This document shows, piece after piece, positions 1-8,257 of a DNA stretch of 62,530 nt. Both the position numbers and the translations under genes were made by a program. Below the pieces are notes generated by a model. It saw only the letters and a list, made by a program, of their open reading frames with translations, made no database searches and had not been told where the DNA came from. The stretch is from NCBI GenBank assembly GCA_036523395.1, contig DATDEH010000060.1, positions 1 to 62,530 of the forward strand, written 5' to 3'. The stretch is from Candidatus Limnocylindria bacterium (lineage in GTDB: Bacteria; Chloroflexota; Limnocylindria; P2-11E). Each line of letters starts with the position of its first letter. Position 1 is the stretch's first letter.

Positions 1-252
1 ACGGGATTCCACGCCGAGCTCGAGCGGCTCATCGGCGTCTACGACAACAAGAGCCTTGGGGGGATCTCGCCGTACCAGTTCTACATCTGCTGCTTCCGCG
101 CGCGGATCACCGGCGGCGATGCGACACCGTCGGTCGAGACACCTGAGGTCGCGCTCACCGACCCTGCGTCGTTGCCGGAGGACATGTCGCTGCTACAGCG
201 CACGATGCTGGCCGACTCGCTGAAGCGCGACGCGCCCGCGGTGTACCAGTGA
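1..252 (+). CDS. NUDIX hydrolase, C-terminal part (5' cut by window)
   Basis: The reading frame is open from base 1 to the TGA at 250-252, giving 83 residues. The sequence (SPYQFYICCFRARITGG, then SVETPEVALTD, then LPEDMSLLQRTMLADSLKR) resembles the end of NUDIX hydrolases with an N-terminal extension, where a stretch of this type follows the Nudix box. The Nudix box itself lies outside the window, so the family call rests on the C-terminal pattern only. The stop overlaps the GTG start of the next gene (GTGA), so the two are probably co-translated. Confidence 0.65.
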   Translation, partial: TGFHAELERLIGVYDNKSLGGISPYQFYICCFRARITGGDATPSVETPEVALTDPASLPEDMSLLQRTMLADSLKRDAPAVYQ

Positions 253-1196
253 CCAAGATCGTGGTCTGGTCAGGCTTCGGCGGCATGGCCAACGAGCTTC
301 CGAAGCTGCTAACGGAGGACGACGTCGCGGTCCCGAAGGATGAGTCGGAGCTCGCGACCGCGGCCGAAGCGGAGGTCGGCATCGGCACGAACAACGGCTC
401 GCGCGTTCGAAAGCTCTTCGACGCGGCGCCCAAGCTGAAGTGGTACCACTCGGTCGGCGCGGGCGTCGAGGACCTCGTGGGCGTTCCGGAGTTCCGCGCG
501 CGAGGCATCACGCTCACGAACAACAGCGGCTCGTACGACATCCAGATCGCCGAGCACGCGATGGCCTTCATTCTCGCCGGCGCGAAGCGGTTGCATGTCT
601 ACCGCGATCAACAGTCGCGACGCAACTGGAAGGACCACCGGCAGGACGAGATCCGCGGTGCGACGCTCGTGGTGTACGGCCTGGGCAGCATCGGGGCGGA
701 GATCGCCCGGCTCGGGGCAGCGTTCGGCATGCGCGTCATCGGCGTGCGCCGCCGCGTCGAGCCGGCTCCCGGCGTCGAACGCATCGTGCCGCCGGAGATG
801 CTCGCGGAGGTGGCAGCCGAGGCCGACTACCTCGCGGTGGCCGCGCCGCTTACCGCCGCGACGCGCGGCGCGGTGTCACGCGACGTCATCGGCGGGATGA
901 AGAAGACCGCGTGGATCGTGAACATCGCGCGCGGTGCGATCGTGGACGAGGCCGCGCTCGTCGACGCATTGCAGCAAGGGAAGCTCGGCGGCGCGGGTAT
1001 CGACGCGTTCAGCACCGAGCCGCTGCCCGTGGATCATCCACTGTGGGCGCTCGAGAACGTGATCATCAGCCCGCATTCGTCGAACTCGTCGCCTCACGTG
1101 CGCGAGCGCACCGTCGCGCTCTTCGTCGAGAACCTGCGGCGCTTCAAAGCGAACGAGCCGCTGCTCAACCGCGTCGACCTCGAGGCGGGGTACTGA
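249..1196 (+). CDS. D-2-hydroxyacid dehydrogenase (NAD-dependent)
   Basis: A 315-residue protein of normal family length. It carries the Rossmann fingerprint GLGSIG at residues 144-149 and the family's catalytic triad in the usual order: Arg228 (NIARGA), Glu257 (STEPL) and His276 (ISPHSSN). Known role: reversible reduction of 2-keto acids to D-2-hydroxyacids in the cytosol; the exact substrate cannot be read from sequence. The GTG start overlaps the upstream TGA, and its own TGA overlaps the ATG of the aminotransferase. A linked keto-acid reductase and aminotransferase suggests amino-acid or keto-acid turnover, which is an inference. Confidence 0.9.
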   Translation: MTKIVVWSGFGGMANELPKLLTEDDVAVPKDESELATAAEAEVGIGTNNGSRVRKLFDAAPKLKWYHSVGAGVEDLVGVPEFRARGITLTNNSGSYDIQIAEHAMAFILAGAKRLHVYRDQQSRRNWKDHRQDEIRGATLVVYGLGSIGAEIARLGAAFGMRVIGVRRRVEPAPGVERIVPPEMLAEVAAEADYLAVAAPLTAATRGAVSRDVIGGMKKTAWIVNIARGAIVDEAALVDALQQGKLGGAGIDAFSTEPLPVDHPLWALENVIISPHSSNSSPHVRERTVALFVENLRRFKANEPLLNRVDLEAGY

Positions 1197-2380
1197 TGCG
1201 CACCGCGCGCGTGAAGCTCGCGGCGCGCACGGCGGGGTTCACCGAGTCCGTCATCCGCGAGATGACGCGGCTCAACGCCGTCCACGGCGGCATCAATCTC
1301 GCGCAGGGCTTCCCCAACTTCGCCGCGCCGCAGGCGCTCAAAGACGCCGCGAAGCGCGCGATCGACGCGGACATCAACCAGTACGCGATCACCTGGGGCG
1401 CCAAGTCCCTGCGCGACGCGCTGTCGCGGACCTACGCCGATCTTTATGGGATGGCCGTGGACCCCGAGACGATGCTCACCGTGACCTGCGGGGCGACCGA
1501 GGCGATGATCTCGACCCTTCTCGCGCTCGTCGATCCCGGCGACGAGGTCATCGTGCTCGAGCCGTTCTACGAGAACTACGGCCCAGACGCCGACATCGCC
1601 GGCGCGCGCCCGGTGTACGTCGCGCTGCGGCCGCCTGAGAACGTGTTCGATCGCGACGAGCTGCGCAAGGCGTTCGGTCCCCGCACGAAGGCGATCATCG
1701 TGAACACGCCGAACAATCCCACCGGCCGCGTGTTCACGCGCGACGAGCTCACCTTCATCGCATCGCTCTGCATCGAGCACGACGTCGTCGCCGTGACCGA
1801 CGAGATCTACGAGCACATCCGCTACGAGGGCGAGCACTTCCCGATGGCGACGCTGCCCGGCATGGCCGAGCGCACGGTGACGATCTCGGGCGCGAGCAAG
1901 ACGTTCTCGGTCACGGGCTGGCGCGTCGGCTGGATCGTCGCGCCGCCGGAGCTCACCGCGGGGATCCGCAAGGTGCACGACTTCGTGACCGTCGGGGCAC
2001 CGGCACCGCTGCAGGAAGCGGTCGCGGCCGGCCTCGCGCTGGGTCGTCCGTACTATGCCTCGCTCAGCGCCGAATATCGCAAGCGCCGCGATCTCCTCGT
2101 GCCTGCGCTCGAATCGGCGGGGTTCGCTCCCCGCAAGCCGGAGGGCGCGTACTACGTCCTCTGCGACATCACGCCGTTCGGCTTCGACGACGACACCGAG
2201 TTCGCGCACTGGCTCGTGTCAGAGGTCGGCGTCGCCGGCGTGCCGGGCTCCTCCTTCTATTCGGAGCCTGCGCTTGGGAAACACCTCATCCGCTTTACGT
2301 TCTGCAAGACGCACGACGTGCTCGCCGCCGCGGCCGAGCGCCTGATGCGGACACGGGAGCTCGCGGCGAAGCGGCGCTAG
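1196..2380 (+). CDS. PLP-dependent class I/II aminotransferase
   Basis: A 394-residue fold-type I aminotransferase. The open frame runs much further upstream, but homology begins at the ATG at 1196 (MRTARVKLAARTAG), which overlaps the previous stop by one base. The INLAQGFPNF motif near residue 35 is typical of the kynurenine/methionine/glutamine transaminase group. NTPNNPTG is at about residue 165, and the PLP lysine is Lys235 in SGASKTFSVTGWRVGW. The C-terminal IRFTFCK segment carries the carboxylate-binding Arg. Substrate range is unknown. Confidence 0.92.
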   Translation: MRTARVKLAARTAGFTESVIREMTRLNAVHGGINLAQGFPNFAAPQALKDAAKRAIDADINQYAITWGAKSLRDALSRTYADLYGMAVDPETMLTVTCGATEAMISTLLALVDPGDEVIVLEPFYENYGPDADIAGARPVYVALRPPENVFDRDELRKAFGPRTKAIIVNTPNNPTGRVFTRDELTFIASLCIEHDVVAVTDEIYEHIRYEGEHFPMATLPGMAERTVTISGASKTFSVTGWRVGWIVAPPELTAGIRKVHDFVTVGAPAPLQEAVAAGLALGRPYYASLSAEYRKRRDLLVPALESAGFAPRKPEGAYYVLCDITPFGFDDDTEFAHWLVSEVGVAGVPGSSFYSEPALGKHLIRFTFCKTHDVLAAAAERLMRTRELAAKRR

Positions 2381-2383
2381 CCG

Positions 2384-4234
2384 TCAGCGGAAGCGCACCC
2401 GCACGACGAGCGGGCGGTGGTCCGACGTCGTCACTTGAAGGATCTGCGCGCTCAACACCTCGATGTCCTTCGTCACGAAGATGTAGTCGAGCTGCTCCTC
2501 GCCGGGCGGATCGAACGGGCTCCCCGATGACGTGAAGGTCATCGCTGCCCCAAGTCCTTGACCGGCCAGCGCGTCGATCAGGCCAGCGGCGACCATCGTC
2601 GTCACCGCGGGTTTGCTGCGATCGTCGTTGTAGTCGCCGGCGTGGATCGCGCGCCCGCGGCCGTAGTTGGTCGCGAAGGCGGTGATGGCGGCGGCTTGCT
2701 CGCCCCGCTCTCGTATCTCCTGGCCGCGGTCGTACGGGGTCAGGTGCGTCGCGGTCACGAACACGTCGCCGGCCGGAGCGGCGATCAGCGCCCACGCGAA
2801 GCCACGAGGAATACCGCTCGCCGCGATGGGAAAGTGCACCGTGCCTGAGTTGGCGATGCGGTAGCGGCTGAAGATCGCGTTGCCGAAGTGCACGCCGTTC
2901 ATCGCTCCGAACACGCTCTGGTATCCGCCGAACCGCCATCGCAGCCACGAGTAGCTGTCGACGCCGCCCGCCAGATCCCAGACGCGATTCACTTCCTGGA
3001 GCGTGATGACGTCGGGATTGCTCGCCGCGATCACATCGGCGACGCGCGGCAACGCGGGCAGGCCGTGCAGGTCGAAGCCCTGGTGGATGTTGTAGTCGAA
3101 CACGGTGAGCTCGCCCGACGCCGGCGCGACCGCGACCTGCGCCGTGTTCGATGGCACGAAGCTCAGCAGAACGCCCACGAGACCGACAACGCCTGCCGCT
3201 ATGGGTGACCTCCTTGTGCGTACCCTCGCCGCGCCCGATGCCCCGAGCGCCAGAAGGGCGACCGCGACCACCGCAACGGGCCACACGAACGTCGCGGTCC
3301 GGTTCGCGTAGTCGGCGTAGGCCGCGAAGGTGAAGACGAAGAAGAGCATCGCTCCTGCGTACGACGCAAGGTACGTGCGCCGCCCGCCCGATTCGCTGAG
3401 CGCGCCGGTGAGCACGACGACGAGGCCGGCCTGCGCGGGCACGACCGCGAACGTCGCGATGCCGCCGAGCGGCACGGCGAGCACGCAGAGCAGCGTCACC
3501 GCGCCTACGACCGCCATCGGCACCCGACCCGGGATCCACATGAGCGCGAGAGCGGCGGCGACGAGCGACAGCTCGATCACCAGACCCGCGATCGCAAGCT
3601 CCCAGCCGCCGAGCGCTTCGATGAACCCGATATTCGCCAGGAGCGTGAGCTGCAGGAACAGGAACGGACCGATCGCGATCGCGCCCCACGATGTGCCGGC
3701 CGGCGGGCAGTCAGCCTCCTGCGCCGCCACGCGGGTGACGAGGATGAACAGCGCCGCGAGCACGATGGCGGCGACCCAGCCTCCGGCACCGACGAGGTAC
3801 GGCACGTCCAGGCCGTGCAGCGCGAGCTGTCCCGCGACCTGCGCGGCGATCCCGAGGACCGCCGCGAGCGCGACGAGTCTCGATGCGCCGTGTCGCGCGG
3901 CTTCGTTGACATACGCGGGGAGCCACCAGAGCCAGACGATCACGCCTGCGAACGCGAGGGCCGCGGTCGCCGCTTCGTCGCTCACGACCTGGCGCACGAC
4001 GATGAGGACCCCGAGCAGCGCGGCCCACCGGTACACCGGACGCGGGCCGCCCGCGATGCGTGCTGCCACCCAGCCCAGGAGCCCGACCGACCAGACGGCG
4101 AGCGCGACGAGCCCGACGATCGTCGGAAGCTGATCCTCCGCGACGTTCCACACGACCATCGCGAAGAAGAAGCGGAGCGTCTGGATGCCGAGCCAGAAAC
4201 CGATGGCGCCGGCGATTACGAGTGCGGTCTGCAA
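2384..4234 (-). CDS. Membrane-anchored endonuclease/exonuclease/phosphatase family protein
   Basis: A 616-residue protein. The first ~370 residues form roughly ten or more hydrophobic segments. The last ~240 residues form an EEP (DNase I-like) domain with the expected order of motifs: FDYNIHQG, ITLQEVNR, HAGDYNDD, and SDHRPLVV at the end. The active domain probably faces one side of the membrane; possible substrates are phosphodiesters of lipids or nucleic acids. The start is TTG, chosen because the hexamer GATAAT lies 8 nt upstream and no better start codon precedes the first membrane helix. Confidence 0.8.
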   Translation of the reverse strand: MQTALVIAGAIGFWLGIQTLRFFFAMVVWNVAEDQLPTIVGLVALAVWSVGLLGWVAARIAGGPRPVYRWAALLGVLIVVRQVVSDEAATAALAFAGVIVWLWWLPAYVNEAARHGASRLVALAAVLGIAAQVAGQLALHGLDVPYLVGAGGWVAAIVLAALFILVTRVAAQEADCPPAGTSWGAIAIGPFLFLQLTLLANIGFIEALGGWELAIAGLVIELSLVAAALALMWIPGRVPMAVVGAVTLLCVLAVPLGGIATFAVVPAQAGLVVVLTGALSESGGRRTYLASYAGAMLFFVFTFAAYADYANRTATFVWPVAVVAVALLALGASGAARVRTRRSPIAAGVVGLVGVLLSFVPSNTAQVAVAPASGELTVFDYNIHQGFDLHGLPALPRVADVIAASNPDVITLQEVNRVWDLAGGVDSYSWLRWRFGGYQSVFGAMNGVHFGNAIFSRYRIANSGTVHFPIAASGIPRGFAWALIAAPAGDVFVTATHLTPYDRGQEIRERGEQAAAITAFATNYGRGRAIHAGDYNDDRSKPAVTTMVAAGLIDALAGQGLGAAMTFTSSGSPFDPPGEEQLDYIFVTKDIEVLSAQILQVTTSDHRPLVVRVRFR

Positions 4235-4242
4235 GCGCCGCG

Positions 4243-4248
4243 ATTATC
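4243..4248 (-). promoter_or_regulatory. Predicted -10 (GATAAT) of the EEP gene
   Basis: GATAAT on the minus strand ends 8 nt before the TTG start at 4234, with no Shine-Dalgarno in between. This is consistent with a leaderless transcript. Confidence 0.45.
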
Positions 4249-4279
4249 GGTACGCGCTGGCCTGGCCGCCAGCCGCGAC

Positions 4280-5011
4280 TCAGATTTCGATCTCGGTGCC
4301 GTCGGCGGCGAGTGGCCACGCGAGCTTGTCGTGCCGCGCGAGTGTCTCCGCCCCGGCGTGCGTCAGCACGATCCGCCTGGCCCGCAGGTCGCTGCGATGT
4401 GCAAGCAAATCCGCGTGCGACAGGTGTTGCGGGATGCGCTTCTCAAAGGAGTACGCCTCGGCGATGAAGAGGTCGGCGGCGTCGGCAAGCCTGGGTAAGG
4501 CGCCGCACCACTCCGTATCGCCCGTGTACGCGACGACGCGGCCGTCGACGCGCGCACGGAGTCCGTGAGGCACCGTCTCGGGCAGGTGCGCGACCGGCAT
4601 CGCGACGACCTCGAGCGGACCGATCCGCGTTGCCTTCTCGCCGAGCTCGACGTATGTGACGCCGAAGCGCTGCTCCGTTCGTGATGACGTCGGCAGCGCC
4701 GCCTCGAACACGGCCGTCATCCGTTCGCGCACGCCGGGTGGACCCGCGACGGCGAGCGGCCGCTCGCGCTTCGTGAACTGGCCGTCGAGGATCAGGTACG
4801 GAACACCGCCGCAGTGGTCACCGTGGAAGTGCGTGAGCAAAACGGCATCGATGGAGCCAGGGTCGACGCCGGCTCGCTTCAGCGCGACGAGCGATGTCGC
4901 GCCACAGTCGATGAGAGAACGGTAGCCATCGGCGTCGACGAGGATGCACGTCTGGAAGCGCCCGCCGCTGGCGAACGAGTCGCCGCTTCCGATGAAGCGG
5001 ACGCGCGTCAC
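4280..5011 (-). CDS. Metallo-beta-lactamase fold hydrolase
   Basis: A 243-residue MBL-fold protein. The zinc motif THFHGDHCGG gives His61, His63, Asp65 and His66. Later ligands are in MPVAHLPETVPHG, YTGDTEW and a final LTHAG. This arrangement resembles the RNase Z/phosphodiesterase-like branch rather than a beta-lactamase. The frame extends upstream, but homology starts at the GTG at 5011 (VTRVRFIGSGDSF), which overlaps the TGA of the upstream C39-like gene (GTGA), so the two are translationally coupled. The substrate is unknown. Confidence 0.85.
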   Translation of the reverse strand: MTRVRFIGSGDSFASGGRFQTCILVDADGYRSLIDCGATSLVALKRAGVDPGSIDAVLLTHFHGDHCGGVPYLILDGQFTKRERPLAVAGPPGVRERMTAVFEAALPTSSRTEQRFGVTYVELGEKATRIGPLEVVAMPVAHLPETVPHGLRARVDGRVVAYTGDTEWCGALPRLADAADLFIAEAYSFEKRIPQHLSHADLLAHRSDLRARRIVLTHAGAETLARHDKLAWPLAADGTEIEI

Positions 5012-6111
5012 TCGGTCGGGATCTGCTCGAACGGAGTGATGCGCAGCATCGCGAGATACAGCGCGTACGGATCCGGCGGAGCGACAACTCCGGACGACGG
5101 AACTGTGCTGACGTTGCTCAGCTGCTGCGCTGCCCGCTCGGCGTCCTGCTGCCGCCCGAGCGCGCGCAGCGCCTGCGGGTAGGAGTTGCGTAGACCGAAG
5201 ACACCGCTCGCCGACCCCATCGAGAGACCCTTCTCGAACGCGGCGACCGCCTCCTCGAACATCCCGAACGAGTACGCGGCCTCGCCGTATGCGAGCCACG
5301 AGAAGTTCGTGTTCTGCGTCAGCGCTTCCTTTTTCGCGCGCTCGTACAGGTCGCGCCGCATGACCACGTCGCTCACCTGCGGACCCATGATCGCCCTCAG
5401 GAGCTCCTCGTCCTGAGGCCGGTAGATGACCATGTAGCGATAGCTGAACGACTGCCAGTTGCGTCCGAACCACTCGTATGGGAGCGACACCATGTTGCCG
5501 AGCATCGAGTCGTTCACGTACACGACGCTCGTCGCGTCGTCATAGCCGCGTACCGTGCGCCAGTGCGCGATGCGCGAGACCCAGGGATCCTGCATCCACT
5601 GCGTGACCATGGGAGCGAAGCCGTTCGCGACGAGTGCCTTGATCGTGTCGATCGTGCCGCCGTTGCGCCACGTCGAGCGAAGATCGAAGTTGTCCTTCAC
5701 CCACGGGCCGACACCCTGCGGACCCATCCCGCGGCGCACGTCGGTCCCCCGCAGGGCGAGGCGCGCGGTCTCCTGGTTCGCGTCGACGCCGAGCGTCGAG
5801 AGCGCCATCACGACCGCGGCCGGTCCGCAGTTGTTGAGCGACTGCCACACGTGCTTCATCTCGGGGAACACCGCGCGCGCGGGAGCCGCGACCGGCGTGG
5901 GGAGGACCTCGTCGACGATCACCGGAACGGGGGCGCTCACCGCGACCATGGGCTCGGTAACGGTGACGCTCGCCGCGAGATCCTCGGTCGGTGTCGTATC
6001 AACGATGGCCGCGCTCTCCGCCGCTTCGACGGGCCGCAGGGCCACGCCCGCCGCGAGAACAACGGCGATGGTCAGGGCAGAGACGGCAGCGGAAGCACCC
6101 CGACCTCTCAT
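5008..6111 (-). CDS. Secreted C39-like peptidase-domain protein with TPR-like tail
   Basis: A 367-residue protein with a signal peptide at residues 1-30 (MRGRG, a hydrophobic core, then VEAAES). The papain-like C39_2 domain has Cys95 in NNCGPAAVV, His183 in AHWRTVRGYDD and a following VYVNDSM that could carry the third residue. A C-terminal helical region (~260-340) looks like one or two TPR units. The likely role is an exported cysteine peptidase or peptide-binding protein. It shares a 73-bp divergent region with the HemB-like gene. The ATG at 6111 is preceded by TACCCT 10 nt upstream. Confidence 0.75.
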   Translation of the reverse strand: MRGRGASAAVSALTIAVVLAAGVALRPVEAAESAAIVDTTPTEDLAASVTVTEPMVAVSAPVPVIVDEVLPTPVAAPARAVFPEMKHVWQSLNNCGPAAVVMALSTLGVDANQETARLALRGTDVRRGMGPQGVGPWVKDNFDLRSTWRNGGTIDTIKALVANGFAPMVTQWMQDPWVSRIAHWRTVRGYDDATSVVYVNDSMLGNMVSLPYEWFGRNWQSFSYRYMVIYRPQDEELLRAIMGPQVSDVVMRRDLYERAKKEALTQNTNFSWLAYGEAAYSFGMFEEAVAAFEKGLSMGSASGVFGLRNSYPQALRALGRQQDAERAAQQLSNVSTVPSSGVVAPPDPYALYLAMLRITPFEQIPTE

Positions 6112-6172
6112 ATGTGTCCATAGGGTAGCCCTCCGGCCGGTCACCGACGAGTCCGGCCGCGTCCCAGACACG

Positions 6173-6178
6173 TACCAT
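6173..6178 (+). promoter_or_regulatory. Predicted -10 (TACCAT) of the HemB-like gene
   Basis: TACCAT ends 6 nt before the ATG at 6185, and no Shine-Dalgarno fits in the gap. The divergent C39-like gene has its own TACCCT at 6122-6127 on the minus strand, so this pair uses separate elements. Confidence 0.4.
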
Positions 6179-6184
6179 CCGGCG

Positions 6185-7135
6185 ATGAGCCCGACCACGC
6201 TGGTCCGCGGCCGGCTGCGCGACCACCCGCTGTGGTCCCGCGCACTCGGCGCGCCCGAGATCGTGGGGCGCCTCATCCAACCGGTCATCGTTTCCGCGCG
6301 CGTCGAGGACCGCGAGCGCGTTCCTGATGTGCCGTTCCTCGAGCGCCTCTCCTTAACGGAGCTCGTGCGCGACGCGCGCGAAGCCTCCTCAGCGGGCCTC
6401 GCGGGTTTCCTCATCTTCGCCGCGTCGGATCGCAAGGACGAACACGCACTTCTTGCGAGCGAGCGCGACCAGATCGTCGCCCGAGCCATCCACGCGGTGA
6501 AAGATGCAGCGCCTGACCTCGCGGTCGCGACCGATGTTTGCGTCTGCGCGTATACGCCGCACGGCCAGTGCGTCCTCTTCGCGGACGGTCAGGCGAACGT
6601 CGCCGGAACCCTCGATCGGCTCGCCGAGATCGCCGCGGTGCATGCTGACGCCGGCGCCGACCTGCTCATACCTTCGGGGATGCTCGAGGGCAGCGTGCGC
6701 GCGCTTCGCGCGGCGGTCTCCTCCGCGGGACGGCCCGAGCTGCCGATCGCCGCGATGGTCAAGCTCCAGAGCGTTCTGTACGAAGCCCATCGCGTCGCGG
6801 TGGAGGCGGTCCCGGTGACCGAGCGCGCCGTGCCGCTGATCGCGGTCGACGATCGCGACGGAGCGCGCACGAGAGCCGCTCGCGAGGTCGCGGCGGGCGC
6901 GGACGCGATCGTCCTGAAACCAGGGCTCGTCACGCTCGACCTCGTGACGCGCGTGTCCGAGACCGTCGACCGACCGGTGATCTCGTTCTTCACGGCCGAC
7001 GAGCACGCGTTCTTCGTCACGCCCGATGACTCGCAAGATCGCACGGACGCCGAGCGCGAGACCTTCGCTGCCGCGCGGCGCGCGGGGGCAGACCTGCTCG
7101 TCAGCTACGGCGCACTGAGCGCAGCGGCCGAGTGA
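6185..7135 (+). CDS. Diverged porphobilinogen synthase (HemB family)
   Basis: A 316-residue protein, normal length for delta-aminolevulinate dehydratase, which condenses two ALA molecules to porphobilinogen. Both Schiff-base lysines are present: Lys193 (AAMVKLQS) and Lys245 (IVLKPGL). The three-cysteine zinc site is also present: Cys119, Cys121 and Cys129 in DVCVCAYTPHGQC. The sequence otherwise departs strongly. The usual YQMDPAN-like segment is absent (IAVDDRDGA instead) and the VSGEYAM segment reads FTADEHAF. No other haem gene is nearby. It may be the genuine enzyme or a repurposed paralogue. Its stop overlaps the GTG of the CAP gene. Confidence 0.75.
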   Translation: MSPTTLVRGRLRDHPLWSRALGAPEIVGRLIQPVIVSARVEDRERVPDVPFLERLSLTELVRDAREASSAGLAGFLIFAASDRKDEHALLASERDQIVARAIHAVKDAAPDLAVATDVCVCAYTPHGQCVLFADGQANVAGTLDRLAEIAAVHADAGADLLIPSGMLEGSVRALRAAVSSAGRPELPIAAMVKLQSVLYEAHRVAVEAVPVTERAVPLIAVDDRDGARTRAAREVAAGADAIVLKPGLVTLDLVTRVSETVDRPVISFFTADEHAFFVTPDDSQDRTDAERETFAAARRAGADLLVSYGALSAAAE

Positions 7136-7977
7136 TCCGCGCCAGCACGTTCGACACGACGCTTCGGTCCCTCGCGATAGCCGTCGCCCTCGTGGTGCAG
7201 ATCGTCGCCATCGCCGTGATCGGCGATGTGTTCCACGACGTGTTCGCATCCAAGCCATCTGTGGATGCCGCGGCAGCGCCGACGAGTGAGACCGTCGCAC
7301 GTGTCGCACTGGCCGCACGGGGCGACCGCCTCATGACCATCAACCTCGCGCTGGATGTGGCCGCGGTCGATCTAGCGGCGACCGCGCCGGTACGTGACGC
7401 GGAGCTCGTCAGCGACGCCAGCGGCGCGCTACCTGAGCCCGTGGCGGATACCGCCGTCGCGCCGGCGGATGGGGCACCCGAAGCGGCGCCGCCGCTGGTC
7501 GCGGAGACGACGCCGCAGCCGCGGCCCGATCCGACGGCCGCGCCGCGACCGATAGCCGCGGCTCCGGCGATCACGACCTCCCCGACGACCGTCGAAGCCG
7601 AGCTACGGATGCTCTACCTGATGAACACGTCTCGGATGCAGGCGGGCCTTGTCCCGCTCGCGCTCGACACCGGCGTGTCCGATGTCGCGCGTAAGCACAG
7701 CGCCGCCGAGGCGCAGGTCCGCTACGTCTATCACGACGGCCCTGACGGCACGGCGCATTCGCGCTACGTGCCCGCGTGCGGGACCGGCTGGTACGGCGAG
7801 AACACCGGCAAGGTGTGGAGCGGCGGCGTGGAAGTTCTGCATCGAGAGTTCATGGCCGAGCCGTGGGAGCCGATCAACCACCGCACGAACATCATGGATC
7901 CGAACTTCCGTCGCGTCGGCATCGGCGCGGTCCAGGGACCGGACGCGGTCTACATCACGATGGCGTTCTGCCGCTAG
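7132..7977 (+). CDS. CAP (SCP/PR1) domain protein, membrane-anchored or secreted
   Basis: A 281-residue protein. An uncleaved signal anchor or signal peptide occupies residues ~10-37 (hydrophobic AVALVVQIVAIAVIG). A low-complexity Ala/Pro/Thr linker follows to about residue 150, then a CAP domain: LMNTSRMQAGL, DVARKHSAAEA, WYGENTG, and a final YITMAFCR. Bacterial CAP proteins are extracellular; their biochemical role is mostly unknown. The GTG start overlaps the TGA of the HemB-like gene (GTGA). Confidence 0.85.
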   Translation: MIRASTFDTTLRSLAIAVALVVQIVAIAVIGDVFHDVFASKPSVDAAAAPTSETVARVALAARGDRLMTINLALDVAAVDLAATAPVRDAELVSDASGALPEPVADTAVAPADGAPEAAPPLVAETTPQPRPDPTAAPRPIAAAPAITTSPTTVEAELRMLYLMNTSRMQAGLVPLALDTGVSDVARKHSAAEAQVRYVYHDGPDGTAHSRYVPACGTGWYGENTGKVWSGGVEVLHREFMAEPWEPINHRTNIMDPNFRRVGIGAVQGPDAVYITMAFCR

Positions 7978-8213
7978 GTCTTCTGACCTCGGCGCTGGGC
8001 GAGCTGCTGCGCGACATCGCCCCGCGTGATCCCTCCGGTGGGCTCCCACGCGTGCTGCTCCGCCCGCACATTCATGGCGCAAAACGCCCAGCGGCCATCC
8101 ACGACCGTGATGTGGTCGCTCTCGAGTTGCGGGTCGCGGAGGTGCTCCGGGAGCACGCACAGGAAGTGGATGAGGGCATCGGAACGGCCAGTCAGAGCTG
8201 AGTCCCTCCTCAC
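7974..8213 (-). CDS. Small uncharacterised protein
   Basis: About 79 residues, convergent with the CAP gene (3' ends overlap by 4 bp). The central part (DPQLESDHITVVDGRWAFC, then HAWEPTGGI) has a natural amino-acid composition and good third-position GC bias, which supports translation on this strand. I do not recognise the family. The start is uncertain: a GTG at 8213 is used here; a CTG further in, nine or so bases after an AGGAGG, is an alternative. Confidence 0.5.
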   Translation of the reverse strand: MRRDSALTGRSDALIHFLCVLPEHLRDPQLESDHITVVDGRWAFCAMNVRAEQHAWEPTGGITRGDVAQQLAQRRGQKT

Positions 8214-8243
8214 GCTCGCGTCACGGTTGACCTCTCGCAATGC

Positions 8244-8249
8244 TAGCGT
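8244..8249 (+). promoter_or_regulatory. Predicted -10 (TAGCGT) that decides the M16 start
   Basis: TAGCGT lies inside the longest open frame and ends 8 nt before the in-frame GTG at 8258. This matches the leaderless spacing seen at other genes here and argues against the ATG at 8240. Confidence 0.4.
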
Positions 8250-8257
8250 TCGGCACG

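Noticed and set aside
1094-2209. Long minus-strand frame opposite the aminotransferase
   Set aside because: Arg/Asp/His-rich shadow translation produced by strong third-position GC of the real plus-strand gene; no recognisable domain.
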